A DNA stretch of 64,000 bases, taken from Theropithecus gelada (taxonomy: Eukaryota; Chordata; Mammalia; Primates; Cercopithecidae). How positions within the stretch are numbered: position 1 is the first letter of the stretch; the number at the start of each line of letters is the position of its first letter. The notes beneath the pieces are model-generated. The model did not search any database. It saw only the letters and a list, made by a program, of their open reading frames with translations, and was not told the origin of the DNA. Shown in pieces: positions 9,901 to 21,900 of this stretch. The stretch is from NCBI RefSeq assembly GCF_003255815.1, contig NC_037670.1:26624672-26688671 (forward strand), given 5' to 3'. The position numbers and the translations under genes are program-made.

Positions 9901-12900
9901 GGGGAAAAGAGACAAGGATCTGGGAGGTTAGCATTTCTAAGGGCACCAGAAGGGATGTCATTACCAGGGAAGAAAGCTTCCCTTGAAGGGCCTGGAGATG
10001 GATACCTGACGAACTCCGATAATTTAGATTTGAAAGCAGCCAACGGAGACAGGAGAGCAGGGGGAGGATGCCAAGGGAGGAGGGGGTTGCCACGTGTGAG
10101 TGGGCAGTGGCCCCCATGACACAGGACAGGGGAAGGAAACAAAGACCCGAAAATGCGGCAGACCCTGTGCGTGCAGAGGCCTTCTGAGCGCTGTGTGCAG
10201 CTAAGCACATTTCTGCAAAGCCAGGGGCCTCCAGAAGGGACCTCTGAGGGTGTGAACACTTATTTGAATGTATAAATCTTAATGCCACTTTGGGAGGCCA
10301 CGGTGGGTGGATCAGCCGCCAGGCAGGCAGTTCAAGACCATCCTGGCCAACATGGTGAAACCCCATCTCTACTAAAAACACAAAAATTAGCCGGGCATGG
10401 TGGCAAGTGCCTGTAATCTCAGCTACTCGGGAGGCTGAGAGAGGAGAATTGCTTGAACCTGAGAGGTGAAGGTTGTAGCGAGTCGAGGTTATGCCACTGC
10501 ACCCTAGCCTGGGCGACAGAGCGAGACTCTGTCTCAAAACAAAACAACAAAACAACAACAACAAAAACTTAATGCGTATGTTAAAAAAGCCACCATCGGC
10601 CGGGCACGGTGGCTCAAGCCTGTAATCCCAGCACTTTGGGAGGCCGAGACGGGCGGATCACGAGGTCAGGAGATCGAGCCCATCCTGGCTAACACCGTGA
10701 AACCCCGTCTCTACTAAAAAATACAAAAAACTAGCCGGGCGAGGTGGCGGGCGCCTGTAGTCCCAGCTACTCGGGAGGCTGAGGCAGGAGAATGGCGTGA
10801 ACCCGGGAGGCGGAGCTTGCAGTGAGCCGAGATCTGGCCACCGCACTCCAGCCTGGGTGACAGAGCAAGACTCCGTCTCAAAAAAAAAAAAAAAAAAAAA
10901 AAGCCACCATCATCCTCAACTGCACGAGGCCTCCTTCTCAGCCATTCGTTACCCAGACTCAAGTGTAGTGCACTTCCCTTTCCTAGATATCCCTTTGTAG
11001 CTTCAGTGACAACCTGCCCATGAGGATGCTGTGCCCACGTGTCGCCCCCTCCCCATGCCCTGTGAGGAGCACAGCACTCACCGTGAGTTGGTGATCGGTC
11101 CCCAGCATGTACTTCTGCTCCTGGCCGGGGGCGTCCCTGCTGATGTGGTTCACCACGAAGACTGAGGCGGGGAGGCGGATGGACGGGCTGGCCAGGACGC
11201 TCCCCCAGAGGGCGGTGTAAAACACCTCTTTGCCGACCACCAGCGATAGTCTCAGGAGCAAAGCGTCTGTTCTGTTGATGAGAGAGGAGACGGTTCAAGG
11301 GCTCACCCCCTCTTCCTGAGTCCTGCTACACACTGCTCTGTGAAAGCTGCATGAAGAACCGCAGCGGATTCGTCTGGCTGGGGAAGCCCCACCTTCCTCA
11401 CCACCGGTAGCTGCTGCCATCTCTCACCCTGCTGTGTGTGTCCACCTGCTGGCTGTCACACTGACCCTGGATTTGCTAAAACCAATGTCACTAGGCAGCA
11501 CGGTGTCCTGGCCAATGGGAAGTGTCTAAGCAGTTGTGCGTGGCGGGGCAGAGACCCATCCCCACCCCGGCCGCGCCACGGATGCCGAGGTGCTCACAGA
11601 AGGGAGGTCCCACCATAAGAGGGATGGGCAGGTCAGCCACTTCACGGAAAAGTAGAAGCCATTCGTGTATCAAAAACAAGCATATGTCGAGGACACTGAT
11701 GACTTAAGCAATTAGATGCCACCAACCTGAGCACAGGCAAAAATGTGCCAAGTGACATCTGCCTTTAGAAATGCTAGAGGCAAATCTGCCTGGGGCTTCC
11801 CACGACCCTGCAAATTCCATCAGCCTGTTTCCTTTCAGTCTGCCCATAGCACCTGCATGTGCTGACTCCCGCTCCCAGGGGCTCTTGTGCTGAGGCCAGG
11901 CATCGTTCGCACGTGCATGTCCTGACTCCCGCTCCCAGGGGCTCTTGTGCTGAGGCTGGGCATCATTCACACCTGCATGTGCTGACTCCCGCTCCCAGGG
12001 GCTCTTGTGCTGAGGCCGGGCATCATTCACACCTGCATGTCCTGACTCCCGCTCCCAGGCCCTCTTGTGCTGAGGCTGGGCATCGTTCGCACCTGCATGT
12101 GCTGACTCCTGCTCCCAGGGGCTCTTGTACTGAGGCCGGGCATTTGTTCGCCTCTCATCTTTACCTAGGTCTCCCATGATACAAAGTCAGCACCTTCTCA
12201 CGCGTCGTTTAAGAGAAGCAGCATCACCAGTGGATCAGGGCTCATTTTTCCACTGACACTGACCAAGGCCAGACCTGTGTCTGTTTGGTGGTGTCCCTGC
12301 AGCTGACTGCGGCCCCTTCCCTGTCCACAGTGCACACAATCTGCAGGCTGGGTGACAGCATCTACCAGCAAGCAGCAGAGGCACATTCCCCCGCTCAGGG
12401 ATTTCACCCCACGAAGGATCTGATTCATTGCCTGAAAGGATTCAGTTTCTCACATGCTTCCCATCCACAAAGACCACAGAAAACAATGACAGAAAAAGCA
12501 ACCCAGGGGAATGTGTTGGTTCACCCAGCTTGCCAGAGTGGGCCCTCCCGTGTCCAGATCCTGGCTGGGATGCCTCCTAGCTGCAGGACCTCGGACAAGT
12601 CTAACATCTGTGCATGCCCATGCTCAGCTAAAAGACAGGGGAGGTAGCCTCGACCTCGTGGAGATGTTGTGAGAATGAAGTGAGAGTCCCCTCGGGGGAA
12701 AAAAAAAAACAACAAAAAACAGTTGGGCTGGGTACGGTGGCTCACACCTGTAATCCTAGCACTTTGGGAGGCTGAGGCGAGTGGATCACCTGAGGTCAGG
12801 AGTTTGAGACCAGCCTGGACAACATGGTGAAATCTCGTCTCTACTAAAAATACAAAAATTAGCCGGGCATGGTGGCAGGTGCCTGTAATCCCAGCTACTG

Positions 12901-15900
12901 GGGAGGCTGAGGCAGGAGAATTGCTCAAAGCCGGGAGGCGGAGGTTGCAGTGAGCCAAGATGGCATCACTGCACTCCAGCCTGGGCAACAGAGTGAGAGA
13001 AAAAAAAAAAAACTCAGCCCAAGAGAACAGACCCAATGCTTGGGCCATGCCCCCTGCAATTACTAGTAGGTCCGCTCTGTTTGCTGTCACAGCCCCAGTG
13101 CATATTTGAGTGTCTGACTCCAGGTTGGCACTCGAAAAATCCCTCAGATAATTTTTTTGTATTTCCTTCAAAAATATGTACCATCATGTTATATTAAAAA
13201 TGCATTTTGTTCTCCTTAAAATTAGCCTGAACTTTTTGGGGTCTTGTAAAATATTGTAGTAAATAATGCATGGTACCCTCTTCTTAGGAAAAAAAAAAAA
13301 CGAAGGGGCATAAGTAATGGCTAAGTGTTCAGAGGAAGTACACAGGGTGATTTAGTGGCTGAGGTTATTGATTGGTCTTCTATTAAAGGTTGAGTAAACG
13401 AATAGAGATTGTCTTTGCCCAGCTCTGAAATCATCACAAATACTATAATGTACACACTCTGGTGTCACAGTCCCCCTTTGCTTAGAACTGCATATTCCCA
13501 AAGTATGTTCCATGGAACACTGGCCACTAGAGATATTCTACCAAAGAGGGGTTCCACTGTCAAAAAGCTTGGGAAATGCTGTCTATGCTATCTCTTCAAT
13601 ATTCTGAAAACTGGCTACTAGCTTTCTATTAAAGAAATACATCTTTTTTTTTTTTTGGAGGCAGGGTCTCATTCTGTCACCCAGGCTGGAGTGCAGTAGC
13701 GCAATCACAGCTCACTGCAGCCCTGACCTCCTGGGCTCAAGCAATTTTCCCGCCTCAGCCTCTGAGTAGCTGGGATTACAGACCCATGCTGCCACACTGG
13801 GCTAAGTTTTGTATTGTATGTGTAGACAGGGTTTCATCATGCTGCTCAGGCTGGTCTTGAACTTTTGGCTTCAACTGATCTGCCCTGCATGGCCTCTCAG
13901 TGCTGGGACTACAGGTGTGAGCCACTGTGCCCAGCCAGTTTTATTTTTTAAGTCTCATTTTATTCTTAAAAAAATGGATGCATGCTAACAATTTAAATGA
14001 CATCACAGTAGAAACTACAGCAATTATGACAAACCTTTGGTATGAGAGAGCAAAATAACTGGGGTTAAAAATGAAATAACTTCCTATTCAACAAGAGTTA
14101 CTCTGATCATCTGGCTTGTTAAATTCCAGTGTTAGTGTGCAGTTTACAGTCCAGAACTCTAAACTTTTATTTTTTTTTGAGACGGAGTTTCACTCTTGTT
14201 GCCCAGGCTGGAGTGCAATGGCACAATCTTTGCTCACTGCAACCTCTCCCTCCTGGGTTCAAGTGATTCTCCTGGCTTAGTCTCCTGAGTAGCTGGGATT
14301 ACAGGCAGCTGCCACCGTGCCTAATTTTTGTATTTTTTTGGTAGAGATGGGGTTTCACCATGTTGGCCAGGCTGGTCTTGAATACCTGACCTCAGGTAAC
14401 CCACCTGCCTCGGCCTCCCAAAGTGCTGGGATTACAGGCATGAGCTACCACGCCCCACTGGGAACCCTAAACTTTTAACTCAAAACCAACAAACAGGCCA
14501 GGCGCGGTGGCTCATGCCTATAATCCCAGCACTTTGGGAGGCCAAGGCGGGTGGATCATTTGAGCTCAGGAGTTCAAGACCAGCCTGGTCAACATGGTAA
14601 AACCCTGTCTCTACTAAAAATACAAAAATTAGCTGGGCATGGTGGTTCGCACCTATAATCCCAGCTTCTCGTGAGGCTGAGGCAGGAGAATGGCTTGAAC
14701 TCAGGAGGTGGAGGCGGCAGGGTGCCAAGATTGTACTGCTACACTCCAGCCTGGGCGACAGAACGAGACTCTATCTCAAAAAACAAAACAAAAACAAACA
14801 AAAAACCAACAAACATTTAAAAAAAAAAAAACAAAAAACTTCCAAACCCCAAGTATTTTCATCCTTCCTAACTCATCCTGGCTTATGCTCTTTCATGCCT
14901 CCTGCAAACATGGCTCCTTCAAATGGCACCGGCATGCTCCACTCTTCGCAACTGAGAGCAGATGAGTGGCATGGGCCAGGCACTGCTAACCCCAAGCACT
15001 CCACAACTTTGGTTCTGCAGCTGCTTGCCGAAAGGACAACCATGGAAAGCCAAGCTGTCACAAGACAGCACCGTTTTGATACAATCATCTGAAACTGAAG
15101 AGGCAGGGCAGTGACAACAGCGCCCTGTACCATAAACTGCAGGTCAGAAACAGGGCTAAAGAGGGGGTAAAAAACAGTCTCGAACCAGCACAGATCATCA
15201 TCACAGTGCCTGAAACCAACCAAAAGAAATGTTGGTGCTGGGTGCAGTGGCTCACGCCGGTAATCCCAACATTTTGGGAGGCTGAGGTAGGCGGATCACT
15301 TGAGGCCGGGAGTTCAAGACCAGCCTGGCCAACATGGTAAAACCCCATCTCTACTAAAAATATGAAAATTAGCCGGGCGTCATGGTATGTGCCTGTAGTC
15401 CCAGCTACTCGGGAGGCTGAGGGAGGAGAATCGCTTGTTTCCGAGAGGTGGAGGTTGCAGTGAGCCAAGATTGTGCCACCGCACTCCAGCCTGGGCAACA
15501 GAGTGAGACTCTGTCTCAAAAAAAAAAAAAAAGATATGTCAGCCAAGTGGGGTAGCTCATGCCTGTAATCTCAGTGCTTTGGAAGGCTGAGGCCAGAGGA
15601 TCGTTAGAGCCCTGGAGGCTGAGACTAGAGTGAGCTATAATCCTGCCACTGTACTCCAGCCTAGATACAGAGCAAGACCCTGGAATTCAATGTGATCTTG
15701 TGCATCACGCACACTGCAAGTCCCCACTAAAGGGTCCATTTGTTTCCTCCACAATAGGGGCCCTAAGAGGGTACGTCTTCCCCTCCACACATGGTGACAC
15801 TGTGGGTAACTGTAATGGGACAGGACATCATGGGAACCCTGCACTATGGCCTCCCTTATTAATGAGCTCCAAAAGAAAAAAAGAAGAAAAGAAATGTCAA

Positions 15901-18900
15901 TAAATATTTTTCAACTCTTTAAGTCAGGGTTTCTGAACTTCCACCCCACTGACATCTAGGGCCGGGTCTTTGCTGTGGGGCACCCGTGTGCACCGTAAAA
16001 TGTTCAGCAGGCCCCTGGACTCTACCCACTAAATATCAGTAGCACCTTCCCCACCCCCCGTTGTGACAACCAAAAATGTCTCCAGATATTGTCAAATGTG
16101 TCCTGAGAGGCAAAAGTACTACTAGATTGAGAATTACTGGTTTAAATGGAAATATCTGGTGAGCTAGCTGTTGCCTTCTTACAAACCATTTAAAACATTC
16201 AGCTTTCCTCATCTCCTTAAAAGAAGGGTTTAGTGTTTTCCCTGTTCTAATCTTGTTTTCTTAGTACAGCAAACAATAGCTATGTAGCTATTTCATGGGC
16301 ACTTAAAAAAAAAAAAAAAAAAAAAGGATTTCTGACCAGTAATAGGTTATCTGCAGACCCCAAAGGGTTAGAAAGCCAGGGTGGATAATAGGTCCTAACA
16401 GGGGCCAAAAGTTTCATTTCTTATAGTTCACTAAAAAGCACACACCAGGAACAGCCTCCACCTACATGAAACCTGTGAGTCACCCTAGCCTTCGCCAGCT
16501 CAACCTAACTCACCATTTTGCAATTTCTACCCACGTGCTCATCATGACCCCCCACTGCACCCTCCCTTTTTGCTCTCTGCACATTTGTTGGGGTGTTTCA
16601 CTCAATTCCCAAGCACTTTTTTTCTTTTCTTTTTGAGATGGAGTCTTGCTCCATTGCCCAGGCTGGAGTGCAGTGGTGCGATCTCGGCTCACTGCAACCT
16701 CCACCTCCTAGGTTCAAATGATTCTTCTGCCTCAGTCTTCCAAGTAGCTGGGATTACAGGTGCCTGTCACCACACCTGGCTACCCAAGAACTTTTGGGAA
16801 CAGTTACCAAACTGTCTCAGACTAAAAAGGACACAGCAACCAAAAAGTCTTGCACAGTCACTTCAATTACTGTGGCTGCAACACACTGGCTCAGAGGTTA
16901 TTGTATAGCCTTTCACCGGCATCCACCTTGGAGAGCTGATAACTAATCACTGCTGGGTGCCACACTGCATTTGGTTTTCTGTCACAGCTAAATCAATTCA
17001 GTGATTCATGAAGCTTTACTTGGCTCTTGGTTCAATGTCAAGAAACCACAATATTTGGGAAAAAAATCAATGTTAAGCAACTTTAGCAACTATTCAAATG
17101 AACCTTCATTTATCAACTAAGAAAACAAACAAAAACACTCCAACTATTTCCACTTCTAGTGTGATTCACACAGATTTAAAAGATCACAGTAAGCTTTAGG
17201 GAACTAATGTGTTCATCTGTCCAATGATGGAAAAATCATGTAGGATATATACTCACATATCTGTCATCAGAACACAAACATAGCAGAACTTCTAGAAAGG
17301 GCCTGGGATTAGGAGTCCATTGGCATGGAGTCTAGTAATGTCCTCCAGCTGCCTCCTGTGTGACCTGGATGGCTCATTAACTCAACACACACTTACCGAG
17401 TCTCACTGTGTACCAGCCACAGGGCCTGGTGCTGGACTTAAAACTACAACGAGACAGATTGTGCCTCCTAAGGTAGAAACTGTAAAGGTGGATTCTCCTC
17501 TGGGAAATGGAAAGACAACACCTGGTCTATGTGAGAGCTTGAAATGGTTAAAGGGCAATGTTTTGGTTACATCTGTCATGTCCTGATATACAGCTCATGA
17601 AATGCACCCTTGGCCACTTCCTAACTAACCCTTCAAACCATTCTGATTACTTGGTTTACTTGAGGCTGGGGGAGCTGCGCAAAGGGACCTGGATTGATTC
17701 CTGGGTTCCATTCCAGCCTCCTGCACCCCTCAGTCACAGCCAACACCACAGGGAAGGGTGACCTGACTAGGGCCTCCAGCACAGGGAAATGTGAGCAGTG
17801 CATTGTATAATCACATGGAAGCTTTTACAAGCACAAAAATCACCAGTGACTGAACATGGGCTCTTAAAACAGGTCCCATTAACAGAGGTGAATCACTGTG
17901 GCATCTCTCAGAAGAGTTAATAAGCTGGAAGTGAGTTCTTACTTTATAATTCTCCAGAAACAAAGGTCACTGTGTGTACTCAATAGCTTTTTTTTTTTTT
18001 TTTTTTTTTTTGAGACATAGTCTTACTCTGTCACCCAGGCTGTAGTGCACTGGTACAATCTCGGCTGACTACAACCTTCGCCTCCCGGGCTCAAGCTATT
18101 CCCCTGCCTCAGCCTCCCAAAGAGCTCGGATTACAGGTGCATGCCACCATGTCCAGTTAATTTTTTTGCATTTTTAGTAGATACAGGGTTTCACCATGTT
18201 GGCCAGGCTGGTCTTGAACTCCTGACCTCAAGTGACCCACCTGCTTTGGCCTCCCAAAGTACTGGGATTATAGGTGTGAGCCACCGTGCCCAGCCATACT
18301 CAATAGTCTGAACAGATACACACTTTCTCCCATTCCTAAGCAGTGACTGGAAAAAAACAAAAACAAAAACAAAAAAAAACAAAAAACATGAACTTTTGTG
18401 CATATGAGTGTTACACATTTCTTCAAGGTGCTACTGAAATCTGTCAAGATATTCTGCTTCATATCACACTAAATTGCCTTTTCAAGCCCTGCCCTGGCTT
18501 TGCTTTTTAATTTAGAAGCAGCCTAGTTTAATGGAAAGAAGAAGGACTTTAGAATCTGATACGGGATGGGTGCGGTGGCTCACGCCTGTAATCCAGGTAC
18601 TTTGGAAAGCTGAGGTGGGCGGATGGCTTGCGGTCAGGAGTTTGAGACCAGCCTGGCCACCACAGGGAAACCCCATCTCTACTAAAAATACAAATATTAG
18701 CTGGGCGTGGTGGCACATGCCTGTAATCCTGACTACTTGGGAGGCTGAGGTGGAAGAATCGCTTGAACCCAGGAGGCGGAGGTTGTAGTGAGCCAAGATC
18801 GCACCACTGCACTCCAGCCTGGGCGATAGAACATGATAGAACAAGACTCTGTCTCAAAAAAACAAAGAATCCAATAGACACAGTGGAATAGAATCCCAGC

Positions 18901-21900
18901 TCTGGGGCTCGCTGACTGTGCGAGTGGGAAACCTTCTCACCCTCTGACCCTCACCTGTAAATGGAGGTAACTCCTGGAGCAGAGGAATTCATCACGCAAC
19001 GTGATCATGTGTGTAAAGCAGGCTCCAAGTGCCCAGGAAAGGGTCCATTCATTTCCGCCACACTAGGGGCCCTCAGAGGGTATGTCTTCCCCTCCACACA
19101 TGATGACTCCGCGGGTAACTCCGTAGCGGGACAGGACACCATGGGAACCCTACACTATGGTCTCCCTTATTAATGAGCTACATTTCTCTCCGCATAAAGG
19201 ATCTCATCGCTCCAGGCTCGGGACTTCCCCTTTGGTAAAGAGACACAGAGAGATTCCTGGGAGGAACGTGGCATTTTGAAATCACAACCACTAAGGAAAT
19301 GTGAAAGAGCAACCCGACCTCCACACCTACTGCTGCTTGCCATGTCTCTGTACTTTCTTCCCCGTGTCTTTATTTTCTTTTTTTGAGACTGAGTCTCTGT
19401 TGCCCAGGCTGGAGCACAGTGGTGTGATATGGGCTCACTGCAAGCTCTGCCTCCCGGGTTTATGCCATTCTCCTGCCTCAGCCTCCCGAGTAGCTGGGAC
19501 TACAGGCGCCCGCCACCATGCCCGGCTAATTTTTTGTATTTTTTAGTAGAGACGGGGTTTCACCGTGTTAGCCAGGATGGTCTCGATCTCCTGACCATGT
19601 GATCCGCCTACCTCGGCCTCCCAAAGTGCTGGGATTACAGGCGTGAGCCACCGCACCCGGCCCCTTCCCTGTGTCTTATAAAGCAGTGGAGTAAACACAG
19701 CCTGGACAGGACGCCCACGCACCTGTCGGAGATCTCAGAGCCTTCTTCGAGGCCGGGCAGCAGGCCGACGATGAACGCCTGCAGACTGGGCAGGAGCAGC
19801 TTCTGCAGTGGGAGGAAGTACTTCTCGTACAGGGTGAGCAGCACCGGCCTCACCGACACCGCCGCATGTGCCAGGAGAGGAAATAACCCGCAGCTTCGAG
19901 AAAGAACGAGAGGGAACGGGGCAGAAATAAGATACCCAGTCAGAAGTCCCACGTGACAAGCCAGCCCGGGGGAGTTTTCACAAGCAAACAGCTGGCCATT
20001 TAAACTGCTGGTTTTGATGTGTGTGTGACATGAGATGGTCACAAAACACTGTTATGTAATGAGCCGGCAATGAAGCTGTCCGCACGTTCAGATCCTAAAG
20101 TTCCCTTACAGAAAAGTCAGGACGGATAGACTCTAGAAGGCGCCCAGTGACGTCTCCCGATGATGGCTTTATGATTAATTGCTGCACACACAGCCCCACG
20201 CTTATATTGCCTGTTTGTCATTTTCTCATCTTGTGAGCTGAAATACTGGTTACTTGGGTAATAAAAAGGAACACAGCAGAGAAGCAATCGTACCTGTACA
20301 GAAACAAGTCCTTGGCCAGCCATTTGGTCCCCACAATTTTAAAGATAATCTCATAGGTTTCTAGGGCTTTTAAGTGCACACCACTGGGCAGGGCAGGATG
20401 CAAACACTGAGCTAATCTTTTACTGATGAGGAGCCGTCTTGGCAACAAGGAGTACCTCAGGTTACTCTGAAGAGCCTGTCAAACGAGAAAAAAAAACACA
20501 TGAGGAAGAAGGCAGTGATATTTACAATGGAGCGTGAATCTGCTGAAGCCAGAGAGACTGCAGCCGTGCCCTGGTGTGGCTGTCAAGAAAGAGATGCACG
20601 CAACAAGCGGGTAGAGGGACTGCATGGTGAGAGTCCACGGCAGCTCTGGCAGCGCTGGAGATGAGGCAGGCACAACGACTTTCTTAGTACGTGGCCAGCT
20701 TCTCGGTCACACCTCGGAGCCCATGATGGGTGAGGGCCATGTGCTTCTCTGTCTCAGGAAGCCATGAGTAGGGGTTCACCCAGAAGATATGGATTGGGAT
20801 TAAAGGAGACCCTTCCAGGCTGTGACTCCTGACATTTCTACCAGTTGGAGATGGTGCTGGGAGGGACCCGTGTTCCCAGGAGGAAAACAGCACCACCCCA
20901 CCGGCCTGGAGCAATGGTTGTCCCGAGCTAGGCTTCCATAAGCAGGACACATGACATGTCTGCAGGAAAGCATCCCAGGGTGCTCGCTCTACCCAAGAGA
21001 CAAAGTCGAGAGTGTGAACTGATCTATGCCGTCCTTTATGGCATCGAGTAACCATGGGCAGAGCTTTGTGCGTGGGAGGCCCCTCATGGCCTAATCTTTT
21101 TTTTTTTGAGACACAGTCTTGCTCTGTCACTCAGGCTGGAATGCAGTGGCGCAATCTCAGCTCACGGCAACCTCTGCCTCCCAGGTTCAAGCAACTCTCC
21201 TGCCTCAGCCTCCCAAGTAGCTGGGACTACAGGAGAGTGCCACCACACCTGACTGATTTTTTGTATTTTTAGTAGAGACAGGGTTTCACCATGTTAGCCA
21301 GGATGGTGTCAATCTCCTGACCTCATGATCCACCCGCCTCGGCCTCCCAAAGTGCTAAAATTACAGGTGTGATCTATTGCACCTGGCCGGCTTAATCTTA
21401 CAACAGAGTGTCTGATGTTATGGGGGAACGATCCGCATAAGTAGTTCATTTGCTCACACAAACATTTACTGAAAGCCTAAGAGTAAAGTTCACGCTTCTT
21501 TTTTTTGAGACGGAGTCTTGCTCTCTTCTCTCACCCAGGCTGGAGTGCAATGGCATGATCTTGGCTCACTGCAGCCTCCACCTCCTGTACCTCCTGGGTT
21601 CAAGCGATTCTCCTTCTTTAGCCTCCTGAGTAGCTGGGATTACAGGCACACACCACCACATCCAGCTACTTCTTGTATTTTTAGTAGAGATGGGGTTTCA
21701 CCATGTTGGTCAGACTGGTCTTGAACTCCTGACCTCAAGGGATCCACCCGCCTTGGCCTCCCAAAGTGCTGGGATTACAGACATGAGCTACTGTGTCCGG
21801 CCAAGTTCACGCTTCTTAAAAGGTCATTCAAAGGCCTCCCAAGCACGGCTCCTGCCTGTTCTGCCTGCAATCTGTGGCTCCAGCCTGCCTTTCACTGCCC

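Noticed and set aside
9815..10564. 249-codon minus-strand open frame
   Set aside because: Starts in an Alu and overlaps another open frame in a stop-poor region; no splice context or family resemblance.
11704..12177. Repetitive 157-codon frame ([19 protein letters not shown] repeats)
   Set aside because: A 60-bp minisatellite stays open because its unit is a multiple of three; both strands are open and no exon signals were found.
20684..21130. 148-codon minus frame near exon 3
   Set aside because: Begins in the Alu tail region and shows no known domain; most likely intronic chance.
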